From: Alentia gelatinosa
Lineage: Eukaryota; Annelida; Polychaeta; Phyllodocida; Polynoidae
DNA length: 64,000 nt
Assembly: GCA_950022655.1 (NCBI GenBank)
Contig: OX465580.1
Span: 4,325,122-4,389,121 of the forward strand
Direction of reading: 5' to 3'
Part shown: piece by piece, positions 1 through 12,976 of the stretch
Position numbering within the stretch: the first letter of the stretch is position 1
Layout: the number at the start of each line of letters is the position of its first letter
Notes under the pieces: generated by a model
Seen by the model: the letters and a program-made list of their open reading frames with translations, nothing else
What the model was told of the DNA's origin: nothing
The model's database searches: none
Translations under genes and position numbers: made by a program

Positions 1-453
1 CTTGACATTCTTGTGGCTTCCACTCCACTCACTTGACAAGACATGGTGGATACAATCCAGTAATTGATTGTCAGTATGGCTTTGATACTCAACAACAAAG
101 AAAATACTGTGATACATCATTTTCCGACTAGATATACCTTTTTATATCATTTTGCTTATTCAAGTTATTGACAGTGTGACCGTGGTTCAGTTTTGCCGAC
201 GCATCGATCACATTGTTTATTTACATTCTGATGCCCCCACATGCACTAACAAAATTAGTCAGAAAGCTGACCAATTTCATCGGCCTCGACGCCTAAGACC
301 TTTGTGACACATGGTGACCACAGAAGCGAGAGGGTAGACCCACTCGCTATTTAGGATGCAATTTAGGCAGCAATAGTGACCGGACATGTTGTTTTGAAAT
401 GGGACAGTCACTGTTGGGGTCTGTCTCAACGTCAGTGTCCCTAATTGGGTTGT
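1..453. other. No gene recognised
   Basis: I see no coding region, RNA gene or clear repeat here. A stretch near 413-425 (GGGGTCTGTCTC) resembles the arm of the foldback at 804-1080, so part of this segment may be a decayed member of that family. Confidence 0.4.
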
Positions 454-557
454 CACGAAAACACTGAAACGCTACCTGCCACTATTGGGTCGCAGGACCC
501 AATAGCGGCCGTCCTACAGACTATTGAAACGGGTCCCAGTTTCAGTAGTTTCGTGAC
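452..557. repeat. Foldback (hairpin) repeat
   Basis: The outer arms 452-470 and 539-557 are inverted copies around GTCACGAAA and TTTCGTGAC. Inside them, CTATTGGGTC and GACCCAATAG (about 482-505) form a second short hairpin. The outer arm sequence recurs in the 869-940 hairpin, so both belong to one family. No coding capacity is seen. Confidence 0.7.
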
Positions 558-803
558 ATTAGGCCTAGACAGACATCAACAGCGGCACCAACAGTGCAAG
601 CAACAGCGGTAAAAAGATTTGTCTGGTTTCAAAACGCATGTCACAGTTGATGTCAAATATCAGCGGATCAGAGCGGCCTATTTTCTTCATATTTGGACCG
701 ATTACAGGTTATTTGTATTCCTTACCTGTGTTAAAGGTTCATTGCTTAATTCTTGCAGGAAGTGAGTGAAATTGTCTAATACTTTTGAAATCGGAGACAC
801 CCT

Positions 804-1080
804 GTTTGGGGTCTGTCTTGTCCTAAGTGCCGCAACCTGTGTTGATCTGTCCGTATGGTGTCACAGACGCCATCTAGACATGTCACGAAACTACTGAAAC
901 AGGGACCTGTTTCACTAGTTTCGTGACATGTCTAGATGGCGTGACATGTCTAGATGGCATGTCTAGATGGTGTGTCTGATTTCATAAGAACTATACATTA
1001 AACTTCATTTTGTGCGTTCTTGCTTGCACTGTTTCGTGAAAACACAGGTAGCTGCCCTTAGGACAAGACAGACCCCAAAC
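804..1080. repeat. Foldback element with nested hairpin
   Basis: A perfect 24-bp inverted repeat bounds this element (804-827 and 1057-1080). Inside it, 869-904 and 905-940 form a near-perfect 35-bp hairpin built on GCCATCTAGACATGTCACG. A further partial copy of the arm (GTGACATGTCTAGATGGC) follows at 941-958. It looks like a non-autonomous foldback DNA element. No transposase is visible. Confidence 0.75.
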
Positions 1081-1327
1081 ATGTGTGTCCGTTTTCATAA
1101 GAATTAGGCATTAGACCTTCGGTTTGTCTGTTCTTGCTTGCACTGTTGGTGCCGCTTTTCATGTCTGTCTTCACTTTTGTCACAAAATTAGTGATGTTTT
1201 GATGATAAAAATAATTTAAGGGGGCGTTCATTATTTATGGCAGGAAGGATGTGGGTGTTGCTTGGTGAATCCTCCAAAATAAATTGCCTCCCTCCTCTGA
1301 AATACATATTATTATGTTGTCATTCTG

Positions 1328-1362
1328 TACCATACCATACCATACCATACCATAGTATACCA
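1328..1362. repeat. ATACC pentanucleotide microsatellite
   Basis: About five tandem CATAC/ATACC units are present, the last ones degenerate. Confidence 0.85.
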
Positions 1363-1689
1363 TACTTATGATTCGTTATGTGCATATAAGTAATAAAGTA
1401 TTAATACTTGACTAGATGTGTTCTGTTAGGATTTATTATTATTATTATTATTTTATATAGTAAATACATATATGATCTTAATCTTAATCTATACATTATC
1501 TATCAATATCCATATTATTAACCTAATTATCTAATACGTGTCATATACATACTTGTACTCTATTATGTTTACAGGTGAATGGGACTGATGTTAGGTGAGG
1601 CGTACTCACCTGTATGTGGTGGCGCCACTAGTACGGTGTAGTACGTCCGATACCAGAAGGTGGCGGTAGTATATTTATATACAAATACT

Positions 1690-1945
1690 TGGTTGTTGTT
1701 GTATTTCTTACATATACATATATATATATACATATATTTACTATATATATAACATTTATATACATATACATATATACATATACATGTGTACATATTACAT
1801 ATATACATATATATATAATACTTATATTCCTTAGACTTAGTGTTATCAATTTAGTTCGATACCTCACCTACAGGAGGGGCGCTCATAAGTTAAACACCTT
1901 GTTGATCATACATACATACATACATACATACATACATACACAGAG
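1690..1945. repeat. AT-rich and ATAC microsatellites
   Basis: A TATATACA-type tract runs from about 1708 to 1822. A (CATA)n tract of about eight units lies at 1909-1940. The open frames across them read only Tyr, Ile, Thr and His codons produced by the repeats, so they are not genes. Confidence 0.85.
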
Positions 1946-1999
1946 GCTTTCTAGTTACTTGCGCTCCACCCTCCAGTAAGAGCTCTCTCTAATCACGAT

Positions 2000-4490
2000 C
2001 GGTCAACATCTTATATATCAAAAGACGTGTTTACCTGACACAGGCCTCCCTAAACTAATTTCGGACGGTAAACAGCGCACCCCTCTATGTATAAGTTAAA
2101 CACCTTGGTTAAACTAATTACTGTCGGTAAACGCCGCACCCCTCTGAGACGTGTTTACTCTGCAGCTCTAGGTGCCCCCAAATGTGTGCTCGGCCGTGTT
2201 TGCCCCTGCGGACTAATACGCTCCGCTGAACAAGAACAATGCCCGAGATAATCCCTTGAGGTGACCCGGCACTGACTTCCCGGCACGGTATGCTCACAAT
2301 GCAAACAACCTCGACCCGAAAACAATCGATTGGGCAATAAACAAACAGAAGAACAATCTGCGGAGTACCACGCCTGAGTGACTTTGAACAATTCATTTTG
2401 CGGTCTATACAGCTATGTATACTAATGTTCTTTGATAATATAATACCTTAATGGAAGTGATTAAGCTACTCATAAACATAATATTAAAAAAAAACTAAAA
2501 AAACTTGAGTGTCTGTGTGTGTAGTGTGTGTGTGTGCTCAACACCGGTGAGTTGTGTTCTGTCCCCCCTAACCGTAGTCAGGTGGGGTGAGCGTCGCAGT
2601 GGTGAGAAGCGGTGTTGGTGCCCTCTGGTGTCGTTGAGTATAACTGCATCCACCTAAGTTGGATGCTCGTAACAAACTCTAAAATCATTGCAGTTATCTT
2701 GTGCGGAAAATATTCCTGGCTTGTTTTTCATATATTTGAAGTTTTATTGTTGAGCCAATATGAATGTTAAACCCACCAAATTGTAGTTGGAATACCATAG
2801 AATACGATGGATTCAATGTATTGTGTCTAAACATAATCTAAACATAATCTACGAACATATTACCCTCATACACACAGTCATCCAATGCTAAAGAATACGT
2901 TGCCGGGTCAATATTTGGCCGCATGCATATAGATAAGGCGCGTCGCCAGCCTGCGGAAAAAGGCCTATTAAGATAACAAAGATAAGGACACATCTCTTGG
3001 TACGTGATATTGACTGGCTGTATTTACCACCAGCATTGTGCCGACTTCAAGTGGGTCAAACACACATCTCCGGGCACATGATATTGACTGTTTTGTTGGT
3101 CTGTATACCAAAGGGTGTATAAGGAAGTAAGGAACAAAGTGGATGATATGGAACTTCCATACTATAAACTATTTCATTAATAGTGAACATTGTCTAATGG
3201 TCATCGATGATCTGATGAAAGAAGTAGTTAAGACTTTAGAGATTCAGAACTGTTCACAGTGGGATCGCATCACATGGGAATTAGCTGTTCTTTATCTCGC
3301 AGAACATTTTCGATGCAGGGAGACATGCATGCACAATTTATCTCAATACAGAGTATAATATGATATTTAAAAATCATAGAGATGGAGGTCGGGTTTCATA
3401 TGATAAATAACTCAGATAACACCATGCCTATTTGGATATGACTCAAGGGTGTGAAGATAGTTTCAGCATTAGAATGAGGATATTTCCCAAGCAGTGCTGT
3501 ATTGTATATAACGTGGAAGAACTGGTGAATATCAACTGGTGCTCGACCATTAACTTCCTCAGGTTTATAGCATCCACCAAATCTTAAGACCTTAAGAATG
3601 AGAATGACATTTTCAAAAGACAGTATGAGGCGTTGACACGAAATGAAGAAGGCTGTAGCGAGATCAGCGGAATTACGTAGGAGAGTACATATTGATTATC
3701 AGTGATTAGCATTTAGCTAAGATAAAGCCATCCTTTTCAAAAGACTACAACTTGAAATGGTGCAGTGAAATATCTAAAGTGTTTAGTTCCACGGTATGTT
3801 ATGGTATTAGAGTATATTATGTTAGAGACTTACGGGGGGAGTTAAGGGTACTTCTCGATACACCAGATATGGAAAACTCGCATTACAGAGGAAAAACTTT
3901 ATCAGTATGAGAAAGTTTTGAAAAGGAAACCAGTTCATAATAGGATTATTACTTTATTAAGTGAGCATATGACTCTGAGACAGTTAATGTATGGAGTGAT
4001 CATAGATTGTATAAGAAACTGTGAAAAAAGTGTCACTTTAAAATAAAAAGGTGATCCTCTACTATTGCACACACACACACACACACACACTCACACACAC
4101 CTACACACACCACACACACACACCCACACTCACATACTTGCATATACACACAATGTATAACTATCTGAAAAGTTCAGACAGTTCATCATACTTTCCCAGA
4201 AACACTATGGTGAAATTTACGTTGAAACTACCTCAGAGAGTTATATTGCAAGTTCCCAAATGGATGTGTGGTGTTCACAATGTGGGTATTTGTAACTTAG
4301 AGGTAACTGAGGTGAACTAGTTTTACATGGTATATGATATTCTAGATTACACTTCAACAGGTTGTGGAAAAGCTCTGGTCTATACAAGCGATATGTTGTG
4401 TTACAAATAAGATGTATAATGTTAGTGGCACACCTGTCCGATATGTGCATGTGAAAGTATCTGATTGTACTGATTTTTCTAAAATCCTTT
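2000..4490. other. No gene recognised; one (CA)n tract
   Basis: The only clear structure is a CA-rich microsatellite at about 4067-4152. A 71-codon open stretch at 3143-3358 has a non-repetitive composition but no family I recognise. Confidence 0.4.
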
Positions 4491-4922
4491 TTAAAATTTT
4501 TTTTTAAAATTCTTTATTTTCATTGGGACGATCGTCAGCGGTTAGCTGGTATGAGTGAGTCTCCCAACATTGGGGATTTACATCGGAGTTTTACCTTCTA
4601 TATATATAACAAATTTAGGGACCTGAATAAATAAAGGCCCACAGTGATTACACAATTTACAGTCCATATAAGTGAGTGGTTATATAAAGTCATTTTGACG
4701 ATTCTTATCCACAGTACAGGTGTGGTTTACTGGTTCTATGTTGATCAAAGTATAGAATGTACTTTGTTGAATCCATAGCATCAGGTAGGGTCCAATCTTT
4801 GTCAAGTTAAATTATGGTTGGAAGGTCCGCAACAGGTGATTTACATCAAAATAAGTCACAGGCTAGATATTAGGATATTTGATGTAGTACATATGATAAT
4901 TGAAGGGTTGTTCTGCACATTC
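4490..4922 (-). mobile_element. 3' untranslated end of minus-strand LINE
   Basis: This segment follows the reverse transcriptase C-terminus of the LINE at 4923-8020. It ends in an A-rich stretch when read on the minus strand (AT-rich run at about 4486-4520 on plus). I read it as the 3' UTR and tail. The exact end and target-site duplication were not resolved. Confidence 0.55.
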
Positions 4923-6795
4923 CTAAACCGGTGGCCAGTTCTTAGATAATGCCCATTTCTTTTGGTGCACCTTAAACTGTTTATAGTCTTTAAGTTTTCT
5001 TATCTCTGGGGAAAGACTGTTCCATTCTTGAGCACCACGATACAAAGTATTTTTCTTATAATGTTCTAGTTTGGGTTTACAAATCTCAAACACAGTGGCG
5101 CTTTGTTGTCTAGTTATATTTGGTGTGACTGTGCTTATTAGATCTTTGTCACCCTGTTGAGTATACATATAATTCCTAATGTGGGCTAGTCGCCTAGCTT
5201 TTAAGTTTGCTGTTTTCGTGACTTGGTGTAAGTTTATGACAGGGGTTCGATTATTATCATATAAGCACACTCGGAGACAAAGATTTTGTATATTTTGGAG
5301 TTTTCTTAGCAGAGTAATTGAGGCGCAGTCATATAATATATCCCCATAGTCTGCATACAGTAACACCATGGTTTTGTGCAACATTGTAGCTGCCTTAGTA
5401 TCAATGTAGCGACGAATTTTAGACAATAGATAAGATTTGTGAGGTACCATCTTTATGACATTTGATAAATGTTTGTTCATGTTCAGGTTCGGATCTAAAT
5501 GTATGCCTAAATATTTAAAATGGTGTACCCTGTCGAGTACTGAGTCATGTAATAATTTTTGGACATTTCTTCAGTTGTTGATTGGTGCTGAAAACCATAA
5601 ATTTGTTTGTTTTTTTCATTGATAGTTATCTTATTGACAGAGCACCAGTTTACAACTTTGTCAAGTCCCACCTGAACATGTTCTACTATTTCGTTGATAT
5701 CTTTTCTGGAGCCATAAACCACCGAATCGTCTGCGTATAAGCGGCACTTGCAGTCTCCTATAGCCATGGTTAAATCATTTATGAACACTAAGAAGAATAG
5801 AGGGCCCAGTATAGAGCCCTGTGGGACTCCACACCGCACCCTCCCCTCCTCTGATAAAATCCCATTGGCTATAGTCTGCTGTGACCATTCAAGTAACTAC
5901 ATATCCAGTCAATCAATTTTCCAGTTACCCCCAATTTTGTTAGTTTTTCTAAAAGAATATGGTGATTGACGGTATCGAACACTTTTTTCTGATCAATGAA
6001 AACTGCCACGGTTAGCTCCTGATCATTTATGCCTCTGTAGACATCATTCGTAAATCTAACATTGGTGTCGATGGTAGAATGCTTAGGGCGAAATCCCCCT
6101 TGTAAAGGTGACAGTAAGTTGCCATCCTCGAGGTGTCCCGTGATACGTCTGTGAATTATTCTTTCTAATAGTTTACAAACAACCGGGAGCAGGAAGATTG
6201 GTCTAAGGTTTGTGACCAATTCCCTGTTCCCTTCTTTTTGTATAGGGACAACTGTTGCTTTTTCCAGCAGTCAGGGAAAACACCCTGTGCCAAAGAAAGT
6301 TTATATAGACAAGTTAACTTTTCAGGGGTCGCTATCAATGCTGCTTTAAGAAATTTGCTTGATAGTCTCGGTGTTCCAGATGATTTCCACACATCTATGC
6401 TGTTAATGAGCTCTATAATTTCATTTTGGTCAATTATTACTTCATCTCTCAATTGGTCTGAGTGATTGTCCAGATACTGTTATTATCAGAAGCTAAAACC
6501 GGACCTATGTTGATGAAGAAATTGTTTATGTAGCTGGCTGTGTCAGCTTCAGAAACTGGTGTATTGGTTTCAGGGTCAGTTAGAGATATTATATCATTAT
6601 TACTTTTTTTTAAAAATAACTTGTTGATTTCAGCCCAGAACTTTTTTGAATCAGATTTATGATTTTGAAGATTTGCTTTAACATAGTCTGCTTTAGCCCT
6701 TAAGATCACCTTCTTGCAATAATTTCTTAAATATCTGGCTGTTCCCCAATGATCATCTTGGTTGGTTTTATGTGCTTTGCGTAAAGCATTATCTT
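4923..6795 (-). pseudogene. LINE ORF2 remnant: reverse transcriptase without endonuclease (CR1/L2-like)
   Basis: Five overlapping minus-strand frames together make one decayed ORF2: 6709-6449, 6452-6165, 6219-5869, 5839-5507 and 5480-4923. In order they show the linker upstream of the RT (reads NALRKAHKT, then LRNYCKKVILRAKADYVK, starting about 6795), the fingers, the palm motif A (KVFDTVNHHIL), motif B (GVPQGSILGPL), motif C YADD at 5737-5726, and the thumb and C-terminal region with YGDILYD. The wording of the motifs points to the CR1/L2/Jockey side of the non-LTR tree, not to L1. The apurinic-type endonuclease that should precede the linker is absent: the linker abuts the NADAR of ORF1 out of frame. 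Several frameshifts make this copy dead. Confidence 0.88.
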
Positions 6796-7986
6796 TGATT
6801 TGTGTTCGGCTATGTTATAACCACATCCCCAGAACTTGTCGAGGGTCGCTTCGTAGATGGGGCCTACTGTTTTTGTCAGTATATCCCTAAGACTGTCATG
6901 TTGATCAAACTTGGTTTTGACTATGGTTTTCATGATGTCTCTTTTTTGGGGGTCCCAGGTATTAGTGGTGTTTACTTTTTTGGCAAGTCGCTTGGCCTGA
7001 TAGCCGTCATCACTATTTCTGATTTTTGTTACGATGTTTTGTGCTCCGTTTTCCATGGCTTTTGTGTATGCAAAAATGTGCTCACTACAGTGCCAGGTTT
7101 GTAAGTTAAAGTGGATGTCGCACGACATATTTGAGAGATATGCGTGGTGAGATTGAAATATTGTTCCCTCCTGGGTGGTTATGCTTTTTGCAGATTCCAT
7201 ATCGACTCCTTCTGGGAGTTTGTCGATGTCCTTGTAAGAATATTCATCACCATCCACTATCAGTTTTGCACCTTTCACCTTAGCATCTAGTCCTCTTGCC
7301 CTTGCGACAGCTGCCAGACAGTGTAGTTCTTTTCTTTCGTTGATTATTTCATTCGACAAGTCGTCTAAGATGTAGAAGTTCTTCCAGGTGTCTAGCCCTT
7401 TCATCTTGTTAATGTTTTTATACAGGCTACTTTTTGCGCTAACTCCATTTAGCTTGGCCTGTACACTTCTTGGGCGGGTACTAGTTTGTCTTTTCATGCC
7501 TATGCGGAAAGCCAGTACTACCGTATGTGTGTCCCCATCTGCTACTGCTCAGATATCAACCAGTATCTGCGTCACAATCTTCTTAAGGTTTTCTCCATTT
7601 ACTTCTGTCACCCCCTTGATAACTATGTTCTGTCGTCTTTTCTCGTCTTCCAGAAATTGTATGCGATTTTCTAGTTTTTCAATCTTGGATAGCATCTTGT
7701 TAGAGGTTGTTTCACGAAAATCCCATTCTAGGCCTGTTCCTGTTAGTAGAGCTTCAAAATCATCCAATCTTTTTTCTGTTTCCTTCACTCTATCTGCAAG
7801 TTCTTCAACAGTTTTGTTTATGCCTTTCAGAATATTTTCAAATTCAGTATTCTTTTTGTCTATTCCTTGGTTGATACTGTCTAATTTTTCATTCAGTTTG
7901 GCCTGGTCTTCCTTGTTATTTTGTGACATCTCCTCAAGCCTAGCCAAGATGGCAGAGCTCTCTTCCTTTCCCTCAATATCACTCAC
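6727..7986 (-). pseudogene. LINE ORF1 with C-terminal NADAR (YbiA-like) domain, one in-frame TGA
   Basis: Reading from ATG at 7986, the frame runs 420 codons to TAA at 6727, broken only by a TGA at 7551-7549. The first 145 residues are acidic and coiled-coil (EEMSQNNKEDQAKLNEKLDS) and end in an ORF1-type RRM start (RRQNIVIKGVTE). After the TGA the same frame continues (AFRIGMKRQTSTRPRSVQ) through the rest of the RRM-like and C-terminal domains. From about 7170 to 6811 comes a NADAR domain: AYLSNM, WHCSEHIFAYTKA, AKRLAKKV, KFDQHDSLRDILTKT, IYEATLDKFWGCG. The Glu of the SEH motif and the Trp of the FWG motif, expected near the active site of YbiA-type N-glycosidases, are both present. The domain's last strand is missing because ORF2 linker sequence follows directly. 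NADAR proteins bind or process ADP-ribose-like glycosides; the role in an RNA-binding ORF1 protein is unknown. Confidence 0.82.
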
Positions 7987-8019
7987 CTCTGACTTGGATT
8001 TACGTGTAGCAGGATTTTA

Positions 8020-11000
8020 GGCGGCATTTTCCTGGTGTTATCGGGCAGCAGCCTCAGAGATCATTCATGTAAGTGTACCTACGTTTTATGTGTGCCTTCA
8101 CTAGCTAGTGACTGATTTTAAGTACATGTGCTAGGAGTGACTGGTGGTGGTGGTCTCTACCCTACAGCGCCATTTGTCAATCTTAAAGGTGATGAACTGA
8201 AACAGTTAAAGTTGGATAGAATAGCACATACTGAGCCACCACCATAATGAAACCTGTATTGTCTTGCATTCATTACATTTTTAACAGTTATATAATGGAG
8301 ACGGAATAGTATGTAATGCTTAAGGCTGATGACCTCATGGGAATATTCGCGCAGAACACACCTAAGAATGCTTTAGATGAAATGAGTGTAGGTAATCACA
8401 ATCATCACCTTGTTAGAACATGTAAGTTCAGAAACGGATGTGATAGGTTGTTAATTGTAATTGTGGTAGACAGAACCAGATGAAACCCTGTTCTACTTCT
8501 ACCTGTGATTTTTCATCACATAAACACAAGTCACAGAACAAGCAAAGTCCTCTCTATCTGTTGAAACAGATGCGAGGGGACATCACCTGAAGAAGTTAAG
8601 GGGATACTTGTGATGCCAGCAGAAGGCACACCCCTTAAGAACAAGTCTTCAATTCCACACCTGTCACTCTCACCAAACACCTCAACAGGTAAATTCAAAC
8701 ACACACCTCTAACCGCAATTAAGCTGGGAAGCAAGCCTTTCAAGAGAAAGAAAACGGAATACCAAAAAGGACATACTCTCGTAAAGAATGGGTAAGATGA
8801 TTTCAGGATTCAACTTCAAGTCTGAAGAGGCTCATTATATAGTAAGCCTGACTGTCCACACATTGAAATGGTGTTTGAAAGTAAGATCTATTAGAAAAAC
8901 AATAAAAAAACATAATGCAGGGTTTACTATGTGTAATTAATCAATTTATACTCAATTAGGTTTTATAAAGGTTTTTTATAAAATAAATTGGTAATATAAG
9001 AGTGCAATTCTTACAATACAGACTTGAATGATGAATGGGGAATGAAATATGATACCAGTAGTATCCCCAAGTGGCAGAGAATGGAACTATTTGATAGTGG
9101 CGTATATACAACAGAATCAGGCGTATATATCAGTGTATACGTGAATCAGGCGCCTACAGATGTGGCGTATACACACGGGGAATAGGACGACCTTGTATAC
9201 GCAAAAGCATACCTAAATACGCCGGGCGCATTCATATATAAAGCGGTAAGTTTCGTGCAGTGAAGGTAGAGGGACGAAGATGGTGAAGAAGAGAGAAGAG
9301 AGAGAAAAGAGAAAGATCAACATCATATTCTACATAAAAAAAATGACATACCAGATATCAACCACAAATGTACGCAGTAGGTTAGGGATAGGCGAGAGTA
9401 TGAACTTATTTCAACTACCCAGTGTGGATGTAGGGGTAGAATAAGGATGATATGTATATATCCAACCGAAAACCCAACTGAATAGAGATTTTTGGCATGG
9501 AATCCTCAGGCGTACATAATGTTGTCCGATTTGGCATCATGCATACAGTTCTTCTGATTAGGCGTATATGTGAATCCCACTATGTTACAGGGAAGCAAGT
9601 TTTCTTGTGTATTCCCTATATTGCAAATATTTAATATGGGAATATAACCACTGTACTGTAGAAACAAATAAATAAGTAGCTTTGTCAGTGCAGTATAGCT
9701 GCGTTGCCAACATGACAGGAGCAACTGTCACACAAGTACCGGAATTTCTCTACCTTGAAGGGACATGTGTTATTCAACTGGACAGGCCTACTATCCTACA
9801 AAATATCTTCCTTGGGCTGACAATTCTCCCGCTTCTGTTCCATTGTAGTACAAAAACTATTCATCAAGCCTCAGCGTATGATTAAACATGGCGACTTAGT
9901 TATACATATTATTATATACCTATGAGTGTATGAGACGTATTTATTACTATACACCTATAGGCGAACGTCTATGGGTTACTACCCGCTGCTAGGCATATCG
10001 TATAAATAACGTTCGGGCCCGCCGAGCAGTAGGACTTATGGATTCCCATAGGCTTAAGCATTGCAAAACGTACGTCCCGCTGCTACAGACACTACGGCCC
10101 GCTAACGTAAAATATCGCGATAGCGCGAGAGCAGTGTCCGTGTCAAAAACAAACAAACAAAATGGTCGTTCTCTCCCATTCATAACTTGAGAGACATTCT
10201 AAGACCTACCCGTAACAATTGGGAATGCGTACTGTCCAAATATCGAGGTAAATAACGTGTACGTTTCATCGGTTCGTTTTATCATCAATTTTACCGCGTA
10301 TTTATCACGTACAGCCACAGTAACCCTGTTTCCGTATAGTCCACACGGATACGGCGCGACACCGACTCCGGGTAGCTTTTTTTGCCCGCTTGTACCCACA
10401 CAGATGCGGCCGCGGTGTGGTCAGTTAGACAGACTCCAGATATCCCTTTTTCCCTGCTTGTACCCACACATACAGGAACTTTACCCTGTATACTAAGAAA
10501 ATATTATAAAACTCTATCCCATAGCTGAAATCAAATGCTGACACCATTATTCTGTATTCAATCTTCATAACTTGTCAAATAAATTATCATTATAAGACTT
10601 TCAGAGACTCATGGTGCTCCAGCTTTTTGTAGAATGGTGAAAGTTTTTCAATTTCTTTTTCTTTCAAATTGTAATTTTTGTATGTATATATGTTAACCCT
10701 GTTTGCTATTTGTTATTCTAATTTTATTCCTACACTTGCTGTTCTACCACCGCCCCCCCCCCCCCCCCCCCCCTGCGGCCGGACTACTACGGTACGGTAC
10801 TACCGACTTTCACATGCTCATCGACACTTCACGCATGCCGCCTGTGGGCGGGTATAGGCGGCCGAGCTTCGACGGGGGGAGAACGTGACCGGGTGATTGT
10901 GGGGCGGGTGATAGTGACGCGTATCCGTGTGGACTATACGGATGCGAGACCGATTAAAAACAACAAGTCCGATCGCATCCCGTTACGCTGCTCCGCGTTG

Positions 11001-11390
11001 TCGACGTCATAATAACGTTGGCTACCAGAGTTCCAGATCGTCCTGTGTCATACATTTCATAGTCCGCTCCACGTCGACCGTTGCCGGGTTTTTACCGCTA
11101 GCGGGTCGTAGTGAAAGGCATTGGTTTGTACGGGAATGGGTGGGTGAATCACAGCCCAGGAAAGTTATTAAAATGGCATTTTAAACGAGTAGGATACGTG
11201 GATAGGTCAATTTTTATTTCACCTCACCCCTGTCCTCCGGACGTTTAAACCTCGGTCTACGACCTCGGGTAAAACGGCCGGGGACAGGGGTTCGGTAAAA
11301 TAAATATTCGCCCACAGGGATACAGTTTTCTCATATTACTAGCGACTTCGTCGAGTCCGAGTTAAAGGGAAAAATATTGAAAAACGAAAC
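8020..11390. other. Mostly unassigned; possible exon and a poly-C run
   Basis: A plus-strand open stretch at about 8551-8795 follows an acceptor-like TCTATCTGTTGAAACAG (ending 8570). It reads CEGTSPEEVKGILVMPAEG and then basic residues, with a donor-like GTAAAT at 8689. I do not recognise it, and it could be a decayed exon or transposon piece. A 21-C run lies at 10753-10773. Many copies of GCGTATAC-type words lie at 9100-9240. Nothing else is supported. Confidence 0.3.
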
Positions 11391-11397
11391 ACCGGAG

Positions 11398-11470
11398 CGC
11401 CTACAGCGGAAATCGAACTCCCATCACTCGCATTCCCAAGCAAGAGCTCTGCCGACTGCTCCACAGAGAC
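11398..11470 (-). repeat. tRNA-like sequence (SINE head or tRNA pseudogene)
   Basis: On the minus strand this reads TGGAGCAGTCGGCAGAG (near A box), then a possible anticodon stem CTTGC/GCGAG, then GGGAGTTCGATTTCCGC (B box and T arm). The T stem is imperfect and no matching acceptor stem is seen, so a working tRNA is unlikely. No SINE tail was resolved. Confidence 0.45.
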
Positions 11471-12909
11471 AGGTGACCGAAACAGGCCAAATATTTAGTC
11501 TGTTGGTGGGTGGGGGGAATCAGCGGAGTTTTAATAGGGCTATCAGTGTGTGTACGGGCAACCAGCGCAATAGTCTGACAGACCAATCTCATGCCAATGA
11601 GATTGGAAAAGTACAGTTCTAAATTATGTTTTCAGTACAGCTAGCAACAAATCTTAAGGATGGAAGTACATCTGTGTAAAGAAACACAAAAAAAATAGCA
11701 GGATTTAGTTAAGTACTGCACGAGAATCTCACTCTCGTGGCCCTTCAATCTCCAGCCCTAGCTCTGGTTCACTATGTCTCTATGTGCGGGAGCAACTTCA
11801 AGCAGATACGACGGAATTCTACCGTTTTAAATATAGTAGGTAATAACACTGTGTCCGCTGTCACTCCCCACAGATGTTGTTCTCACAGACGTATAGGCAC
11901 ACTTTGAGATTCTTTAACATTTGTTATGAAACAAGTGGCATGAAAACAGTTGAATCCAACAACTTACATCACAATCTTTAGTCTGGCATTATATAAGCAG
12001 CAGATGTCAGCCTTTTCTTTATCGATTCCAACTTTGAATCCCTGAATGGGCATCCACCATTTTAATGAAAATGACCGGTGACAGCGGCCATTTTGACTAG
12101 GATTTTTGCCTAGATATCTCGTGGATAGGTCAATTTATACTCATGATCTTCGCCAGGCATCTATCCGCAAACATTTCTAACTTGCCTTAATTAAAGGTAG
12201 TGTCCTCTAAAGCTTGGAGTAATCTGACTTTTCACTGCCTGGACTTAGGACATATATATCATCAGGCCGTCCTACTGTGTAGCCATTTTGATATCGTCCA
12301 AGCGACTTGTGTGACTGTTGACAGTAGATCGATCTACTTAATGTGAGCAGCTCTAAAGATAGGAGAGGGCTTTCCTATCTAAAGTCCAACCTCCCTTTAA
12401 TAACGAAGTGGTCATGCGAATCAGGTTGTTGGAGTACTTTAGAGTTTGATACTCACAGTTGTGCAAAGGTTGTCCCCAATGTTCCAGAATTCGATTGAGA
12501 TGGACGAGCATGAGAGAGCTCGCAAGAAACAGTGGCAGTGGTGGGTGCGGAAGGAAGTGAAGCATGCGCATTAGGTAGAGCGCAGCTTTCCGGTTAGGCT
12601 AACTGAAACGCTCTCTCTTAGGAATGGTACCAGACTATCGCGCCATCTTGTGGTACTCCGGCTGGTTATATTTTTATAAACGTTCCTTTATATAATCACT
12701 AAAAGAGAGAAAGTTTGGCGGAAATAATATTTATTACAACAGAGTATAAAAGAGATAACAATGATAAACAAACCGCTCTATTAATGAATAAAGAAACATT
12801 TTCCGGTTCTGCCTGTTCAAAAGCGGTATCAGAGTGACCGTTGGAGGTGGTGAAGAGCGGCATCCGGAGATTTACCGGGATCCGGTGATCCGGCGTCATT
12901 ATCCCGCTC

Positions 12910-12976
<67 letters not shown>

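Noticed and set aside
3143..3358. 71-codon plus-strand open frame
   Set aside because: Plausible composition but no recognised family, no splice context judged convincing.
7388..8020. 210-codon plus-strand open frame, Ser/Phe-rich
   Set aside because: Antisense shadow of the minus-strand ORF1 coiled coil.
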